Source: Lepiota brunneoincarnata (lineage: Eukaryota; Basidiomycota; Agaricomycetes; Agaricales; Agaricaceae). From it: a stretch of DNA of 64,000 bases. Shown in pieces: positions 10,701 to 21,229 of the stretch. Each line of letters opens with the position of its first letter. Within the stretch, counting starts at the first letter, position 1. Under the pieces are notes generated by a model. The model was not told the origin of the DNA. It worked only from the letters and a program-made list of their open reading frames with translations, and did not search any database. The stretch spans positions 1,221,076 to 1,285,075 of the forward strand of contig JAEBUN010000011.1 in assembly GCA_023014365.1 (NCBI GenBank). The letters run 5' to 3'. Position numbers and translations under genes: made by a program.

Positions 10701-13107
10701 AATTTCAGGCCAGTTTGGATTAGCAGTCATAGTCAAGAAGATATCAGGCTTCCGAAAAGTTCTGCAAATAGCCATAGAATCCTGGAACAACTGATTCATA
10801 TGACGATCACTTCCAATATGTGTTGAAGGTAAGATTATTCTTCTGCCATGATTTTGGAGATTTAGGTTTTCATCTCAGTCACCAATAGCAATATCTCGAA
10901 GGCCTTGATAAACATCAGCTCTAATTTGTTTCTGATGAGTTCTAACCCAATTGAGATTACTCTGTTCAACTAAGGCCCAAGCATCAACAACATATTGTTG
11001 GAAGAGTTTACCACCCCAAAATAGTGGAGGCTGAGGATCAGATCATACATGAAATCGATAGGCATAATATGATCGTTGAGTCACAAATTTTGATCTGGTA
11101 TTGCCTGTTAGTCCAGGATGTGATCTAATTGCAGTATGCCATCCATCTTCACCATGTGGAAAGAGTAACACATAATGTAAGGAAGAGCAGGAAGGATGGA
11201 GGTGACTGATTCTCCAAAGTCCACCACCACTCAGACGTAATATAATATCTCTATGATCAGAGTGTTCCTCCAATCCACTGCCAGGAATTACTGCTGCAAT
11301 ATCATCACCTGCAGGAAGATTGTATCTTCTTTGGTCCCGTGATCTATCAGCATGTAGCTTGACAAATACTACTGGTTGCTTATTCTCAGGTTGTTGCTGC
11401 ATAATATCAAATGCACTTTTATACAGATTGATATAGGGATGTACTTGAGACAACATATCTCCAAGCTCAGCAAGTACAGCACAATCACAAAACCCTTGAT
11501 TATTTTGGGCTCTGATATCTGCTTGTTGTTGAGAATCATAAATGTAGATCTGTGCATATACTGGAGATTGGCCTTCAGCTGGCAAGAGAGCACCTGAGAG
11601 GTGGTGAAGTTCACCACTTATTTTAAAGCAGTAAGGACCTGAAGCTCGTGTAATTGATTCATCAATCTTAGTTCCAAGTGATGTAAATGCAAAGGCAGCA
11701 TTATATCGTCTGATGTTCCCTCTGAATGAATCAGATTGGGGACTAATACCACACATGTGTCGTCTCAGAGCAGGATGCATTTCCCTGTATGCAGGTAATT
11801 GGACTTGTCCTTGAAGGCAACAAACACCAAACTTGATGTTATCTCTGGTTGATGCTGTAAGTTTTTCAGAGTCAAAGTGAAGAGCTTGACAATATGAACA
11901 TTGAATGTTCATATGACCCAAGAAATGTGGTTCAATGGGTTCTTGATATGGACGGCGTCCTAGAGGAATAGGATTCCGATCCTGAGCATGATTTCTATGA
12001 TTTCTACGATTTCTATGGCCCTGAGCAGGATTTCTGTGCTCTGCATTATTCTCAGCCCTATTCTCAGCCCTAATATTTTGAGGTTCATTAATTAGAACCT
12101 CATGATCATTTCCCCACTCTTGGACTTGAAATTGCTCAAGATTTATCCTAGCCTGGTTATCAAGCTCATCAACTTCATTCTGAATGCCCAGATTATCCTC
12201 CTGCTGAAGTTCAGCTTGTTGCTCATCTCTCAGCTCTTGGAGAAATCTATCCAAAATAATCCCCTGCATTTCTGCATCCCTATCTGCCTGATCCTGTATA
12301 TCCTGTTCCACCCTTTGTGTAAGTACTTGCTCTAGTTGAGCAAGTCTTTGCTCTTGCTCCAGTTTAGCATGTCTCTGTTCCTGCTCCAACTGAGCAATCC
12401 TCTGCTCTCTTGCTCTTTGAGCAACCCTTTGTTCTTCTTCTAGTTGAGCAACCCTTTGCTGTTGTATTCTTTCTCTTCCCCTCAGTTCCTGCTCAAGCTG
12501 TGCTATACTTGGCCTATCCTGATCATGGGTTATATGTGCTATATGCCCCCTGTGCAAATTATTGAAAGCAGGATTAGCCTGAACACCTGAGATATTATGC
12601 TGTGGTCTCAGTGGTTGTGCAGCTCTACTGCTTCCTCTTCCTCTTCCCCTTCCTCTACCTCTACCCCTTGTATGTGAAGGTATAGGAGGTACATTTCTGG
12701 GAATAGGATGCATCACAGGTTGATCATACCCCTCTGGCATAGGAGTTTCAGGTATGGCAGATAATTGAACATGAGCATTAGATGGGCCAGCAGTAGATGT
12801 TGAAGGCCCTGCAATATTGGAAGGACCTGCTACCATAGATGGTGCTACTCTACTACCTCTACCCATATCTGCATTCATTACAAATGCTGATTGTAGAGTC
12901 TGAACAGATGCTGGATGCTCATCAGATACACCAACAGGTACAGGAACTGTATCCCCAAAATTGGGTTGGGAAGGAACAGCAAATAACCCTCGATTTCAGT
13001 TACAGCGCTCATCAGGATCTGTCATTTCCAACTGTCCTAACCGGTCTGCTGACTGGGTTGATTGGCGTAATTGTTCAGGAGTAGTGGGTGGTGAAAGAGG
13101 ATTCCTA
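7728..13107 (-). pseudogene. Helitron Rep-helicase, interrupted by three TGA codons
   Basis: One reading frame runs from about 13107 to the TAG at 7728 and is broken only by in-frame TGA codons at 12996-12998, 11043-11045 and 10875-10877. In order it shows an RG-rich, low-complexity N-terminus, a long Gln/Glu coiled coil (about 12200-12500), a CxxC/CC cysteine patch (about 11820-11920), and the HUH nuclease motif GLPHMHLLIFLD with a downstream YIHKYIYKGHD tyrosine motif. A Pif1-type helicase follows, with Walker A GGCGKT, Walker B WDE and a C-terminal TINKSQGQS motif. This is the protein that nicks and unwinds DNA in rolling-circle transposition. All three breaks could be former CGA arginine codons; otherwise the gene is well preserved, so the copy is recent but dead. 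Confidence 0.9.
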
Positions 13108-13309
13108 TAAATCACATCAAGTCAAAAACTAAAACAATAGATATGCTAGCATATGACTAACATGTTTGTTAATCAACTCTTTAGTTTTAGAGTTTGACAA
13201 ATGCACTCCAAAATCACACTGTTTTTTTCATTAGCTAACCATATAGTCACAATGATGAAAGTCCAACTCACAGTATGAGTATGGGCTTTAGCAAGTTGGT
13301 ATATCACAC

Positions 13310-13755
13310 TTTGGTAGTAGTAGTATGATGTATATCCCCCAGTTGTGGGTCAATCACTGATTCAGTGATATATCACAGTTGTGATGTTTGTTATGGCCCC
13401 AGTAATACCCAATAGTGATATATATGACTCAAGAGTAAGCCAATCACTAATGAATCACCACTATACTAATGTTTGTGACTGGGTAGTGAGTCAATCACAA
13501 CAGTAGTGATGTTTGTGATGGGATAATGAGTCAATCACAACAGTAGTGATGTTTGTGATGGAATAATGAGTCAATCACAACAGTAGTGATGTTTGTGACT
13601 GGATAGTAAGTCAATCACAACAGTAATGATGTTAGTGATCCCGTCGCAAGCCAACCACCACAGTATCACAATAATAATGATGCCCCTGACCCTTGTAGTG
13701 AGCCAATCACAAAAGTAATGATGTATCACTGATGTATCACAATATAGCAATGACC
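13310..13755. repeat. 40-base minisatellite in the Helitron 5' region
   Basis: Four well-kept 40-base units (13475-13634) contain GTGA, GAGTCAATCACAACAGTA and GTGATGTTT. Degenerate half units extend on both sides to about 13310 and 13755. The array lies upstream of the Rep-helicase frame. A short run of about four 10-base units (CTGACTAATT type) follows at 13976-14015. Confidence 0.85.
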
Positions 13756-14063
13756 CTGTGAGTTCGAGTTTCACTCTCCCTCACATGTAAGGAATTTCGG
13801 CTTCTTTGGGTCTATTATGTCATTTTGGATGTGAGGCGTGAAAGTTGGTGTCCACTAATTGACATCCCCTAGGGAAGGGTGTACATCACGACACTTTTGG
13901 AAGATTATCTAATTTTTGATGTACCATTGCTGTGGTTCGGCCAATGAGAAATGCTGACATAATTATAGGAAGCTGACCAATTCTGACTAATCCTGACTAA
14001 TTCTGACTAAGCTTACAAATCGTACAAATGGGCTCCACTTAAGGCGGCCTGCCATTCTTTATA

Positions 14064-14273
14064 CAGTGACCCACAAAACCGTTCCAATGTTTTGTACTTT
14101 TGACTTAAAGTAGTAATAGCTCAGTAAATAAAATAGCTAGATTTGTGAATATATTTATAAACATAGCCAAATATGTCATATCTGACCCTGCAAAGTCGCG
14201 TTATGTAATACTTCTAAATGAGGCAATTATGAATTTTGTAATCATTTTAAGTCATTGGAACGGTTTTGTCAAT
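14064..14273 (+). repeat. Left terminal inverted repeat of the Tc1 element
   Basis: This 210-base repeat carries the 17-mer ACAAAACCGTTCCAATG near its outer end (14073-14089) and the exact reverse complement near its inner end (14253-14269). The right repeat at 15460-15669 mirrors it, so the element has four copies of the presumed transposase-binding site. Confidence 0.9.
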
Positions 14274-14412
14274 AGTAATTTTTAATACTAATCCAAGCAA
14301 TCACATGACTCCGTTGATTGTGAATCAACAAGATCATGTGACCACGTGTCTTTGACATATAAATAGATGTGCTGACAGCCATGTCCCATCATTCTCAACC
14401 CCCCTACCTACC

Positions 14413-15429
14413 ATGAAGCCATTATCTTCTACTCTAAAGCAAACCATCCTCTCTTTGCTAAATTCTCATCATTCCTATACTAAAATTGAGGCAATTACTG
14501 GTGTTGGGCGCAGTACCATATCCAGGCTAGCCTCTAAAAATTGTTCCAGCCTTACTAAATCACTTGGAGGACGTCCTTCAAAACTCTCTACCACTAATAT
14601 TCGGCATGCTATCCATCTTATCTCTGCTGGCAAGGCTGAAACTGCTGTAGATATAGCCAAATCTCTTGCTCCCATCATTGGGACATCAGTCTCTTCACAG
14701 ACTGTAGCAAGGCATCTCAAACAGGCAGGAATGAAGGCTGTAGTCAAGCAAAAAAAGCCTTTACTCTCTGACAAGCATAGGAGGGCTAGGCTGGATTTTG
14801 CTCTGACACACCAGCATTGGACTATGGAGGACTGGAAGCTGGTTGTATGGTCTGATGAGACCAAAATTAATTGTTTGGGGTCAGATGGGAGGAAGTGGGG
14901 ATGGAAAAAGAAGGGAGAGGGGCTTAGTGAAAGATTGGTCAAGGGAACTCTGAAGTATGGAGGAGGATCAGTGATGGTTTGGGGCTGTATGCTGTGGGAT
15001 GGCCCAGGCTATGCAGTGAGGATTGATGGAAGGATGGATGCAGAGTTGTTTGTGCAAATTTTGGAGGAAGATTTGAAGAAGAGTCTCCAGTGGTACAAGC
15101 TTAAACCCTGAGATATTATCTTTCAGCAAGATAATGACCCCAAACACAAGAGTACACTGGCCAAAGAATGGTTTCAAAAAAATCATTTTAGGCTCCTAAC
15201 CTGGCCAGCACAGTCACCTGACCTCAATCGCATTGAACACTTATGGGAATATGTGAAGAGAAAGTTGGGAGAGTATGAATCTCCTCCCAAGGGTATGGAG
15301 GAGTTGTGGCAGAGGGTAGAAAAGGAGTGGGATGCTATTCCAGCTTCTGAGTGTCAGAAGTTAATTGAAAGTATGCCTAGAAGAGTAGCAGCTGTACTCA
15401 AAGCCAGGGGGGGCTACTCTAAGTACTAG
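14413..15429 (+). pseudogene. Tc1-family transposase with one premature TGA
   Basis: The frame of 339 codons starts at ATG 14413 and ends with TAG at 15427-15429. It is interrupted once, by TGA at 15109-15111. N-terminal helix-turn-helix regions (YTKIEAITGVGRSTISRL; Arg-rich linker LGGRPSKLS) precede the catalytic DDE domain: VVWSDETKI gives the first Asp, FQQDNDPKHKS the second, and WPAQSPDLNRIEHLWE the Glu with the spacing of the DD34E group. Transposases of this family cut and paste the element into TA. Restoring an Arg codon at the TGA is the simplest reading, so this copy appears to have been inactivated by a single nonsense change. The 210-base repeats remain good substrates for a relative. 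Confidence 0.9.
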
Positions 15430-15671
15430 AAATAATAGGATAGCCTAGTATAATATGTCATTGACAAAACCGTTCCAATGACTTAAAATGATTACAAAAT
15501 TCATAATTGCCTCATTTAGAAGTATTACATAACGCAAATTTGCAGGGTCAGATATGACATATTTGGCTATGTTTATAAATATATTCACAAATTTAGCTAT
15601 TTTATTTACTGAGCTATTACTACTTTAAGTCAAAAGTACAAAACATTGGAACGGTTTTGTGGGTCACTGTA

Positions 15672-16040
15672 GATGGCAAGTTCAAATACACAGGGGCTCC
15701 CAGACTTGCCAACTTTAGGCAAACAGGCTGCTCTGGTGCGTATCGGTGGCAATTATCTCCAGCTGTTTGAGGCCTAGACACCCCAAGAGGAACAGAAGAG
15801 GGAATATGCCTTGGGAGTATTTTTTGATGGTGGCCAAGGTGGAGAGGGAAAAAACATGGGCAAATGCCAGAATGTTGCTCCAGGAGAGCCTGCCCCAATG
15901 GAACCCAGGCCTGGTGAAACTTATTGTCTCCAACCTTGCCAAGTGATGGAGGAAGTGGTTGAAGCCAGGATGGAGATCCTTTCATTCATTCCCAATGAGG
16001 ATCATGTTGCTGTTAGGGAAGTCAGAATGAGAAAAGTAGG
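15672..16040 (-). pseudogene. LRR gene copy 2, N-terminal part
   Basis: Minus-strand translation follows the LRR protein at 2871-4220 residue by residue (for example LARLETISF, NILAFAHVFSL, GLKQLEIIATDT, and upstream DLHPGFNHFL). It is the missing half of the copy at 6736-7528. The two halves are separated by the Helitron and Tc1 insertions, about 8.1 kb of foreign DNA. Confidence 0.8.
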
Positions 16041-17340
16041 GACCTGTTGCAAACGTGTGGGGGTTTGTCTCTGTTTGTACCTATTATATACACCTGGTAA
16101 TAATAAGACTCTAAAAATTGTTGGAATTGGGAATTCCAGCAAACTGATGGAATGCCAATGTCTAGGTCACCTGATTGCCTTGTGACAGCCACATTGTAGA
16201 AAGGATATACACATGTAGCATACTAGTAGGTAACTTGTCCATTTACTCCTCACCCCATTGTTGTCTTGCTCTCATGAATGCACTCTGTTGTCATATTTCA
16301 CCCTCTTGAGTATATTTCAACAAAAATGAAATAAAACAATAAAAGCAATTGGAAACAGGAATGAAAATGGAATAATAACTGAGGATCTGAGCCAGCAGAG
16401 TGCTCAATATTCCAACAGATCATTTCCTTGATGTAGGGTGAAAGGTGGGAGAATTAGGGGTGCCAAAGTTCAGTTCAGTTCAGTTTGGCACCCCCTCAGC
16501 CTGAACCTGAACCTGAACCTATTCCAATTTACTGAACTTGAACTTTTTTGTACTACATCATAAATAGTGTTTATATTGGCAATAAACTAATCAAAGTTCC
16601 ATTCCTTGAGCTCCCATTCCTTTGCTTCTGCTCCCCCATCTAGAATCTCAGTTTTGTACCCATCTTTTCCATACACATATATTTGCCCCTCCAAAAAAAG
16701 AAAAAAACATAGGTACAAATAACCAAAGAAGGGTAGGAAGGGTGAATAAGAGTTAAATGTTAGAATATGAGTGATCATTAGCCTCAGAAACTCATATATG
16801 CAAGAACTGATGTATTCTATACATACCTGTTAGAAGACAAGTAACTGTTCTACAGACAACATAAGTAATAGTCATGTGAGGAAAGTGATAAAGACTACTC
16901 ACAGCCTCAGAAACTTGTATGTATGACTCTGTGAGAATTGAGACTGCAGGGGATTCTTGCTATGGTATTTAAGGTAAAGCCAGAGCAATAGAAGGAGTAG
17001 ATAACTATCCTGGCATACTGGCTACCTTTTATATAGAGGGTGAGAGAAATAAAATGCTCAGGAGCCAAATGTAAGGCTGCTATGAATTCTCGGGGGTAAA
17101 AGACATGTATTCAGTAACTATGTGGCATGTATTTTATAGACTCTACATGTCCATGTTTCTATGAAAATTGGGAGTAAAAGGAGTGCTATGGTATGTAAAT
17201 GAGAGATTGAGAGCATAAAATGAGCAAGTTTTCTACATAAAATGAGTGTGAGTTTGTAAGGAATTATGTGTAAGATAAAGAAGAGATAAGGAGAGATAAA
17301 GAGCAAGCTGAATTACCAATATACACTAGATAATTGTGAT
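16041..17340. other. AT-rich intergenic DNA, no gene seen
   Basis: Open frames are short and lack recognisable protein features. The stretch holds the hairpin at 16456-16496, a following (CCTGAA) triplicate near 16500-16520, and poly-purine runs. The right part, from about 17000, may be the remains of the LTR of the gypsy fragment that starts at 17341, since the bases before 17370 (ctacacctcctctgag) resemble the LTR/polypurine junction of the element at 45709. Confidence 0.5.
16456..16496. repeat. Inverted repeat with GTTCA loop
   Basis: GGGGTGCCAAA (16457-16467) pairs with TTTGGCACCCC (16484-16494) around a 16-base loop made of repeated GTTCA. It is immediately followed by repeated CCTGAA/CTGAAC words of the same composition. 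The role is unknown. Confidence 0.6.
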
Positions 17341-17935
17341 GTCCTCACATAGCTGAGAGGGCATCCCTACACCTCCTCTGAGCTTTCTGAAAACAACTCT
17401 TGTGAGTTGTTTTCACTTGTCTTCAACACCTGTGAGGTCCTCAGGGTCAATGAACTCCATGACATGGATATGATATGGTGAGTGAGTGTGGTAAGGAATA
17501 AGTCAAAAGGCTGCAAATCTGAGCCTTGAAACAGTGCCATTTGCTTCAGTGAGTGTATAGGCACTGTTCTGGAGTTGCTTGACAACCACCATGGGCCCTA
17601 AGTACTGTGGTTTGCACTTGCACCTGACTTTGGGCTTGATTTTCTTGTTGAGGACCAGCATGAGGGAGCCCAGAGTGAAGTGGTAGTTATGAACTCAGCT
17701 ACCCATTCACTTTTTGAAGTCTCAGATGGAGGCAAAATGCACTGCTAAGACTCACTCATGTATTTCAGCTAGATCACTATCGCATTTTTTGAGGGCTTGG
17801 GCTTGGATGGAGAGAAGCTGGGAGGTGGTGAGTTTTTGGGTGGGGAATGGGAGTAAAAAGGTGGCCTCAGTGATGTCAAATGGAAGTAGGGGTTTGACCC
17901 CATGGACAGCATAGTACAGTGTGTGTTATGAACAG
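17341..17935 (-). pseudogene. Gypsy pol C-terminal remnant, related to the element at 45709
   Basis: The minus strand follows the last about 200 residues of the pol protein of the element at 45709-52367. The plus-strand text runs in parallel with 46112-46650, including the polypurine tract next to the LTR, the line for SNSGAYILAEV-type residues and the FKPGSLVLVLNK region, but with numerous substitutions and stops. It is an old relative of that element reduced to its 3' end. Its LTR would lie to the left of 17370 but is too worn to delimit. Confidence 0.65.
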
Positions 17936-18146
17936 TCTGGACAGAGAAGAGCTGGAACAAATATTCAATTATACAAGATGGGTACAGGAAACCATGGACC
18001 AATTATGAGCACAGGAACATGAAGACAAAGAGGAGGAATATTACAATGCCATACAGGACTTGGCAAGAGATGCAGGAATGGAGATAACCTTGGAGGATAT
18101 TCTGGAATACCCTGAGGAGGGAAGAGACAGTTATGGATTGACTAGT
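17928..18146 (+). pseudogene. Acidic ORF, 5' half, cut by RT1
   Basis: From ATG 17928 a Glu/Asp-rich frame runs to the RT1 insertion point at 18146, with one in-frame TGA (MDQL-stop-AQEHED). After the element it resumes in frame at 27982 and closes with TAA at 28141-28143. The composition and the continuity across the insertion support former coding. No family is recognised; a gag or other transposon protein is as likely as a host gene. Confidence 0.5.
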
Positions 18147-18499
18147 TGTTACCATTTTCCCTTTCACGTGCGCACCTGTTTATTTCTGCTTATCACATGT
18201 CATCGCCCATTGTCTGCACCTGTATATATTTAGCTATCACATGCCACTGCCCATCTATAGTTAGCCTCTCTTTGACTTGTGATTCTCACCTGTTCGCATG
18301 TGATTCTTTCTTTTATCACATGCCAGTCATCCCAGTAGTATATAGAGACCTAGGTATTACTTGTAATCCCTAGCTTTGTCTTGTTATACACCGTATTTGT
18401 TCTTGTTCATTGGCATTGCCCTTGACTTGCTTGCACTACTCAACAGTCAACTTGTTGTTGATTCGCATTGAGCCTTGCAGATGCCTAACCAGCATAACA
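18147..18499 (+). repeat. RT1 5' LTR
   Basis: Starts TGTTACCATTTTCCC and ends TAACA. It differs from the 3' LTR at about 14 positions plus one indel, and most differences are CG against TG or CA. Confidence 0.95.
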
Positions 18500-18790
18500 A
18501 AAGACAAAGCTACTCATTGCCTCCCTTCTCTCTTCTTGCTCTCCTTGGTTTGCACAGTACCATTAACTGTGAGGTCTAGACAGAACCGTAATCTGTTGAG
18601 GATCATTGCTTGTCTATTTGAGCATCTGACATGGTCCTCACCCCAAAGAACTCCGGCTGTTGTTCTTCTGAACCTTTGCACCCCAGCGTCTATATAGGTT
18701 CTTGGATTCCTCGTTCGTCTTGTCGAACATCTTAGTGGATCTTAAATTCTCATTGGTTTCTCTTTACCAGAAAAGACATTGTTGCCCATC

Positions 18791-19098
18791 ATGGGTAGTT
18801 ACTTCAAAACCAGGACAGACCATCCTAACCCCAGAATTTCACAGTCTGGTTCTGGATCTCCAGGACCTTCTCAACCATCTGTTACCCCACGTGCCGCTCC
18901 ATCAACTCCTTGTCCTACTCCTTCTTTTCGTGTTCCTTCGTCTTCTCCTGAGTCTGACCAACCCGTATATGCAACCCCGCCCGAACCAGTGGATACTACC
19001 ATTTTTGTAGCCACTCAAATCACTGAACCATCTCCTGTCGAACCACCTCGCTGAAAAGCGGATTACTTTACGAGATCGAAAATGAAGTTCGTTAACAG
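18791..19098 (+). pseudogene. RT1 gag, N-terminal part
   Basis: ATG at 18791 opens a Pro/Ser-rich frame (GSYFKTRTDHPNPRISQSG) that is stopped by TGA at 19052-19054 but continues in frame with basic residues (KADYFTRSKMKFVNR) until the solo LTR at 19104. The capsid part resumes near 21230. The TGA can be read as a former CGA. Confidence 0.6.
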
Positions 19099-19103
19099 GT
19101 TTG

Positions 19104-19414
19104 TGTTAGGGGAAGTAAGAGCACCGGAACCAAGTTGATATTTGGGTGGCGAATACAATCGACACCCACACTACTTATATACATAGAGGCCTGCGCACAG
19201 ACCGGGTAGCCAAACACTACGTAGCTACTAGAACATAACGTACGCAAGCAATATACAAACAACGTCAGTCGCACGTGGGTTAGACTCGGGGATGGGGGTG
19301 GCCGAAGGCCGAGGCCGGGCTTAGGCATCGGGCATCGGCTAGAGAGGCTGAGCACGGATACCCAACCACAGACCCCTAGACGTACCTTGCGTAAGGGGAT
19401 ATAGTCCCCTTACA
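19104..19414. mobile_element. Solo LTR inside RT1
   Basis: A 311-base TGTTAGGGG...CCCCTTACA unit is flanked by perfect 5-base duplications GTTTG (19099-19103 and 19415-19419). It is related to the solo LTR at 41875-42202 over its whole length, with shared runs such as TGCACAGACCGGGTA-like and GTACCTTGCGTAAGGGG. A single LTR with a clean target duplication indicates LTR-LTR recombination of a former full element. Confidence 0.9.
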
Positions 19415-19419
19415 GTTTG

Positions 19420-21225
19420 CTAATTCCGACTTTATAAGTTTGTGGGGGAGAGGTTGTCACAGATCTCCAGAAATATATTCAATTCTAGTGTTTTTAGGGT
19501 CTTGGTAAGTTATTCTCTTAGTCTCCAACTAGACAGACAGTTGTCCTATCTGAATACAATGGGAACTTTGACGGTCGTTACTATATAATATGTTAACTAA
19601 TATCTTCACGATTCGATAAGTCAGGCAAAATGCAAGCTTTTGCAATCAGTGAACCTCCGTAGACCTAGCAGACAACGTGTTCTAACGGGCCCTAGCGTAC
19701 TACGTCCTTTTCTCTTGACAATACTATAAATTTACACTACCCAGCGAGACAGGCTTTTGACAAGCTCCTGCAGTAAGTGTCTTTAAGCTAGTAGGCCTAG
19801 CGGACAGCATTATCTAACGGGCCCTAGTGCACTACAGCTTCTGAACAATGCAATAAAACTTTATACTACTCAGTGAGACAGGCTTCTAGCAAGCTCCTGC
19901 AGTAAGTATCTTTAAACTAGATAGACCTAGTGGACAGCATTTTCAATGGGCCCTAGCATACTATGTTCGCTTCTCAATTAAACAGCTCTACAATTCAATG
20001 GTATACTTCTGAGACAAGGCCTCTAAGAGGAACCCAAAGAAACGGAGGTTAGTGAACTTTCTACTTAAGAACAGAAGAGTTGTAGCAACTCATATTCAGT
20101 TCTCAAGTCAAGCAGAAGGGTCTGTCAATATCTCAATCGTTTCAAAGGGTCTGGTTTTAAAGAGTATAACTCTTTAAGTCTCTGGTGGTCTATGACCGAA
20201 GAAAATCGCGTAAAATTGCTTTATATTCCTATCCTAATCGACCATACAATCAGGGGGGAAAATAGGCAAGCAGTTTCTTGCCTCCCATGTAATTTACAGA
20301 CGAGTTTTTATAACAATATACAATTGACTTATGGGTATACCTGAAACAAGCCTTCAGCTTCATCATTTTATTGTCTCCTCATCATTTAGGAGCATCATTC
20401 TAGGAGTTCCGATATCAGCGACATAATTCGCTCTCAGAAACTTGCTCCCTAAGTGCCTGGTTATTTATATCACAGCCAGTTGGGTTAGCAAGTTTACTTG
20501 CTAACTCTTATCTAAGGGTTTTTATCTTTTTCTTGGATTCTCCACACTCGGGTTCTCAACCCTAATGTCCTAAAAGTTCACTTCCATAGCCTTCAGGCAG
20601 TAAACTAATAGTAGAATTTAATTAGCTTGTTTCATTCTTATCAATCTTTATTTTCTAGTCCATCATTTCTGGTCTCTTTTGTTACTATGAGGGAGCATCT
20701 GTCCCTGAGTACCCTCTTGGATACCCCCATCCGATCTTTTATCTTTCAATACCATCAGAGCTGTTCCAAGGGGACATTCTTGTCAGGGCATTAGCTAATC
20801 CCTACATTCTTTTGTCAAGATTCACTCCTGGACCTGTTATTATGACTAGGTACCATCCGGATGACATAGGTGTTGCGACTCGTCTGCTTTCTAGGACAGA
20901 GGCAAGGAAATGGGTCTTTTGTGCAGTCATGAGTATCTTAACTAATATCCTAGTTAACACGGTATTGGATACAATGCTCGGGTACATTCATACCAGAGTC
21001 ATTCTTCCATAGCCTTATCACTAATAAGTTAGTTAACATCACTTTTACTTGTCTGGGTGTTCTGGTTCTGTTTCTGAGATGTCTGCCTTCACATATTTTA
21101 GATAGTATTCTAAATCTCTCGCACCCAGTGTCTGACCATGGCCATATACTGATATTATTCGGTAACGGAGAGTTAGTTACTTTATTAGCTAGTGATTTCA
21201 CAAATGAAATGATTTTGCGGTGCAA
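19420..21225. other. Unidentified insert inside RT1 gag
   Basis: About 1.8 kb with no coding capacity separates the two parts of the RT1 gag. It carries a 2.5-copy tandem repeat of about 131 bases (19662-19990). I see no terminal repeats or target duplication that fix its ends, and no transposase or reverse transcriptase. It may be a non-autonomous element, or several. Confidence 0.55.
19662..19990. repeat. 131-base tandem repeat, 2.5 copies
   Basis: Units start at 19662, 19794 and 19924. Each opens GACCTAG(C/T)(A/G)GACA and contains GGGCCCTAG, and the two complete units also contain CAAGCTCCTGCAGTAAGT and GAGACAGGCTT. Units differ by substitutions at many CG/TG/CA positions. Confidence 0.9.
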
Positions 21226-21229
21226 CAAC

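Larger units (their letters stand above)
7529..14050 (-). mobile_element. Helitron (rolling-circle transposon)
   Basis: The element carries the Rep-helicase frame typical of Helitrons on the minus strand. Its 3' end is fixed by the point where LRR homology stops (about 7528) and by a GC-rich 8-base-stem hairpin seven bases inside. A canonical CTRR end is not evident; the element strand reads TTCTTAC after the hairpin. The 5' end (right side) is not resolved and lies between the minisatellite and the Tc1 element, around 13760-14060. No target-site duplication is expected for this class. Confidence 0.8.
14064..15669 (+). mobile_element. Tc1-family DNA transposon with long inverted repeats
   Basis: The 1606-base element begins CAGTGACCC, ends GGGTCACTG and is flanked by TA on both sides (14062-14063 and 15670-15671), the classic Tc1/mariner target duplication. 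Inverted repeats of 210 bases (14064-14273 and 15460-15669) bracket one transposase gene. It lies at the junction between the Helitron and the resumed LRR homology at 15672. Confidence 0.95.

Noticed and set aside
13760..13800. tRNA-like words (gagttcgagtttcactctccctcac)
   Set aside because: The T-arm-like run lacks a matching acceptor stem and D-arm nearby; a tRNA or SINE cannot be supported.
18146..18373. Cys/Ser-rich ORF in the RT1 LTR, repeated at 27629-27856
   Set aside because: Both copies lie in the LTRs, share no homology with known proteins and are explained by LTR identity.
19415..21225. Possibility that the insert is a second LTR element starting TGTGGGGGAG at 19441
   Set aside because: No matching second LTR, no target duplication and no coding region were found to support it.
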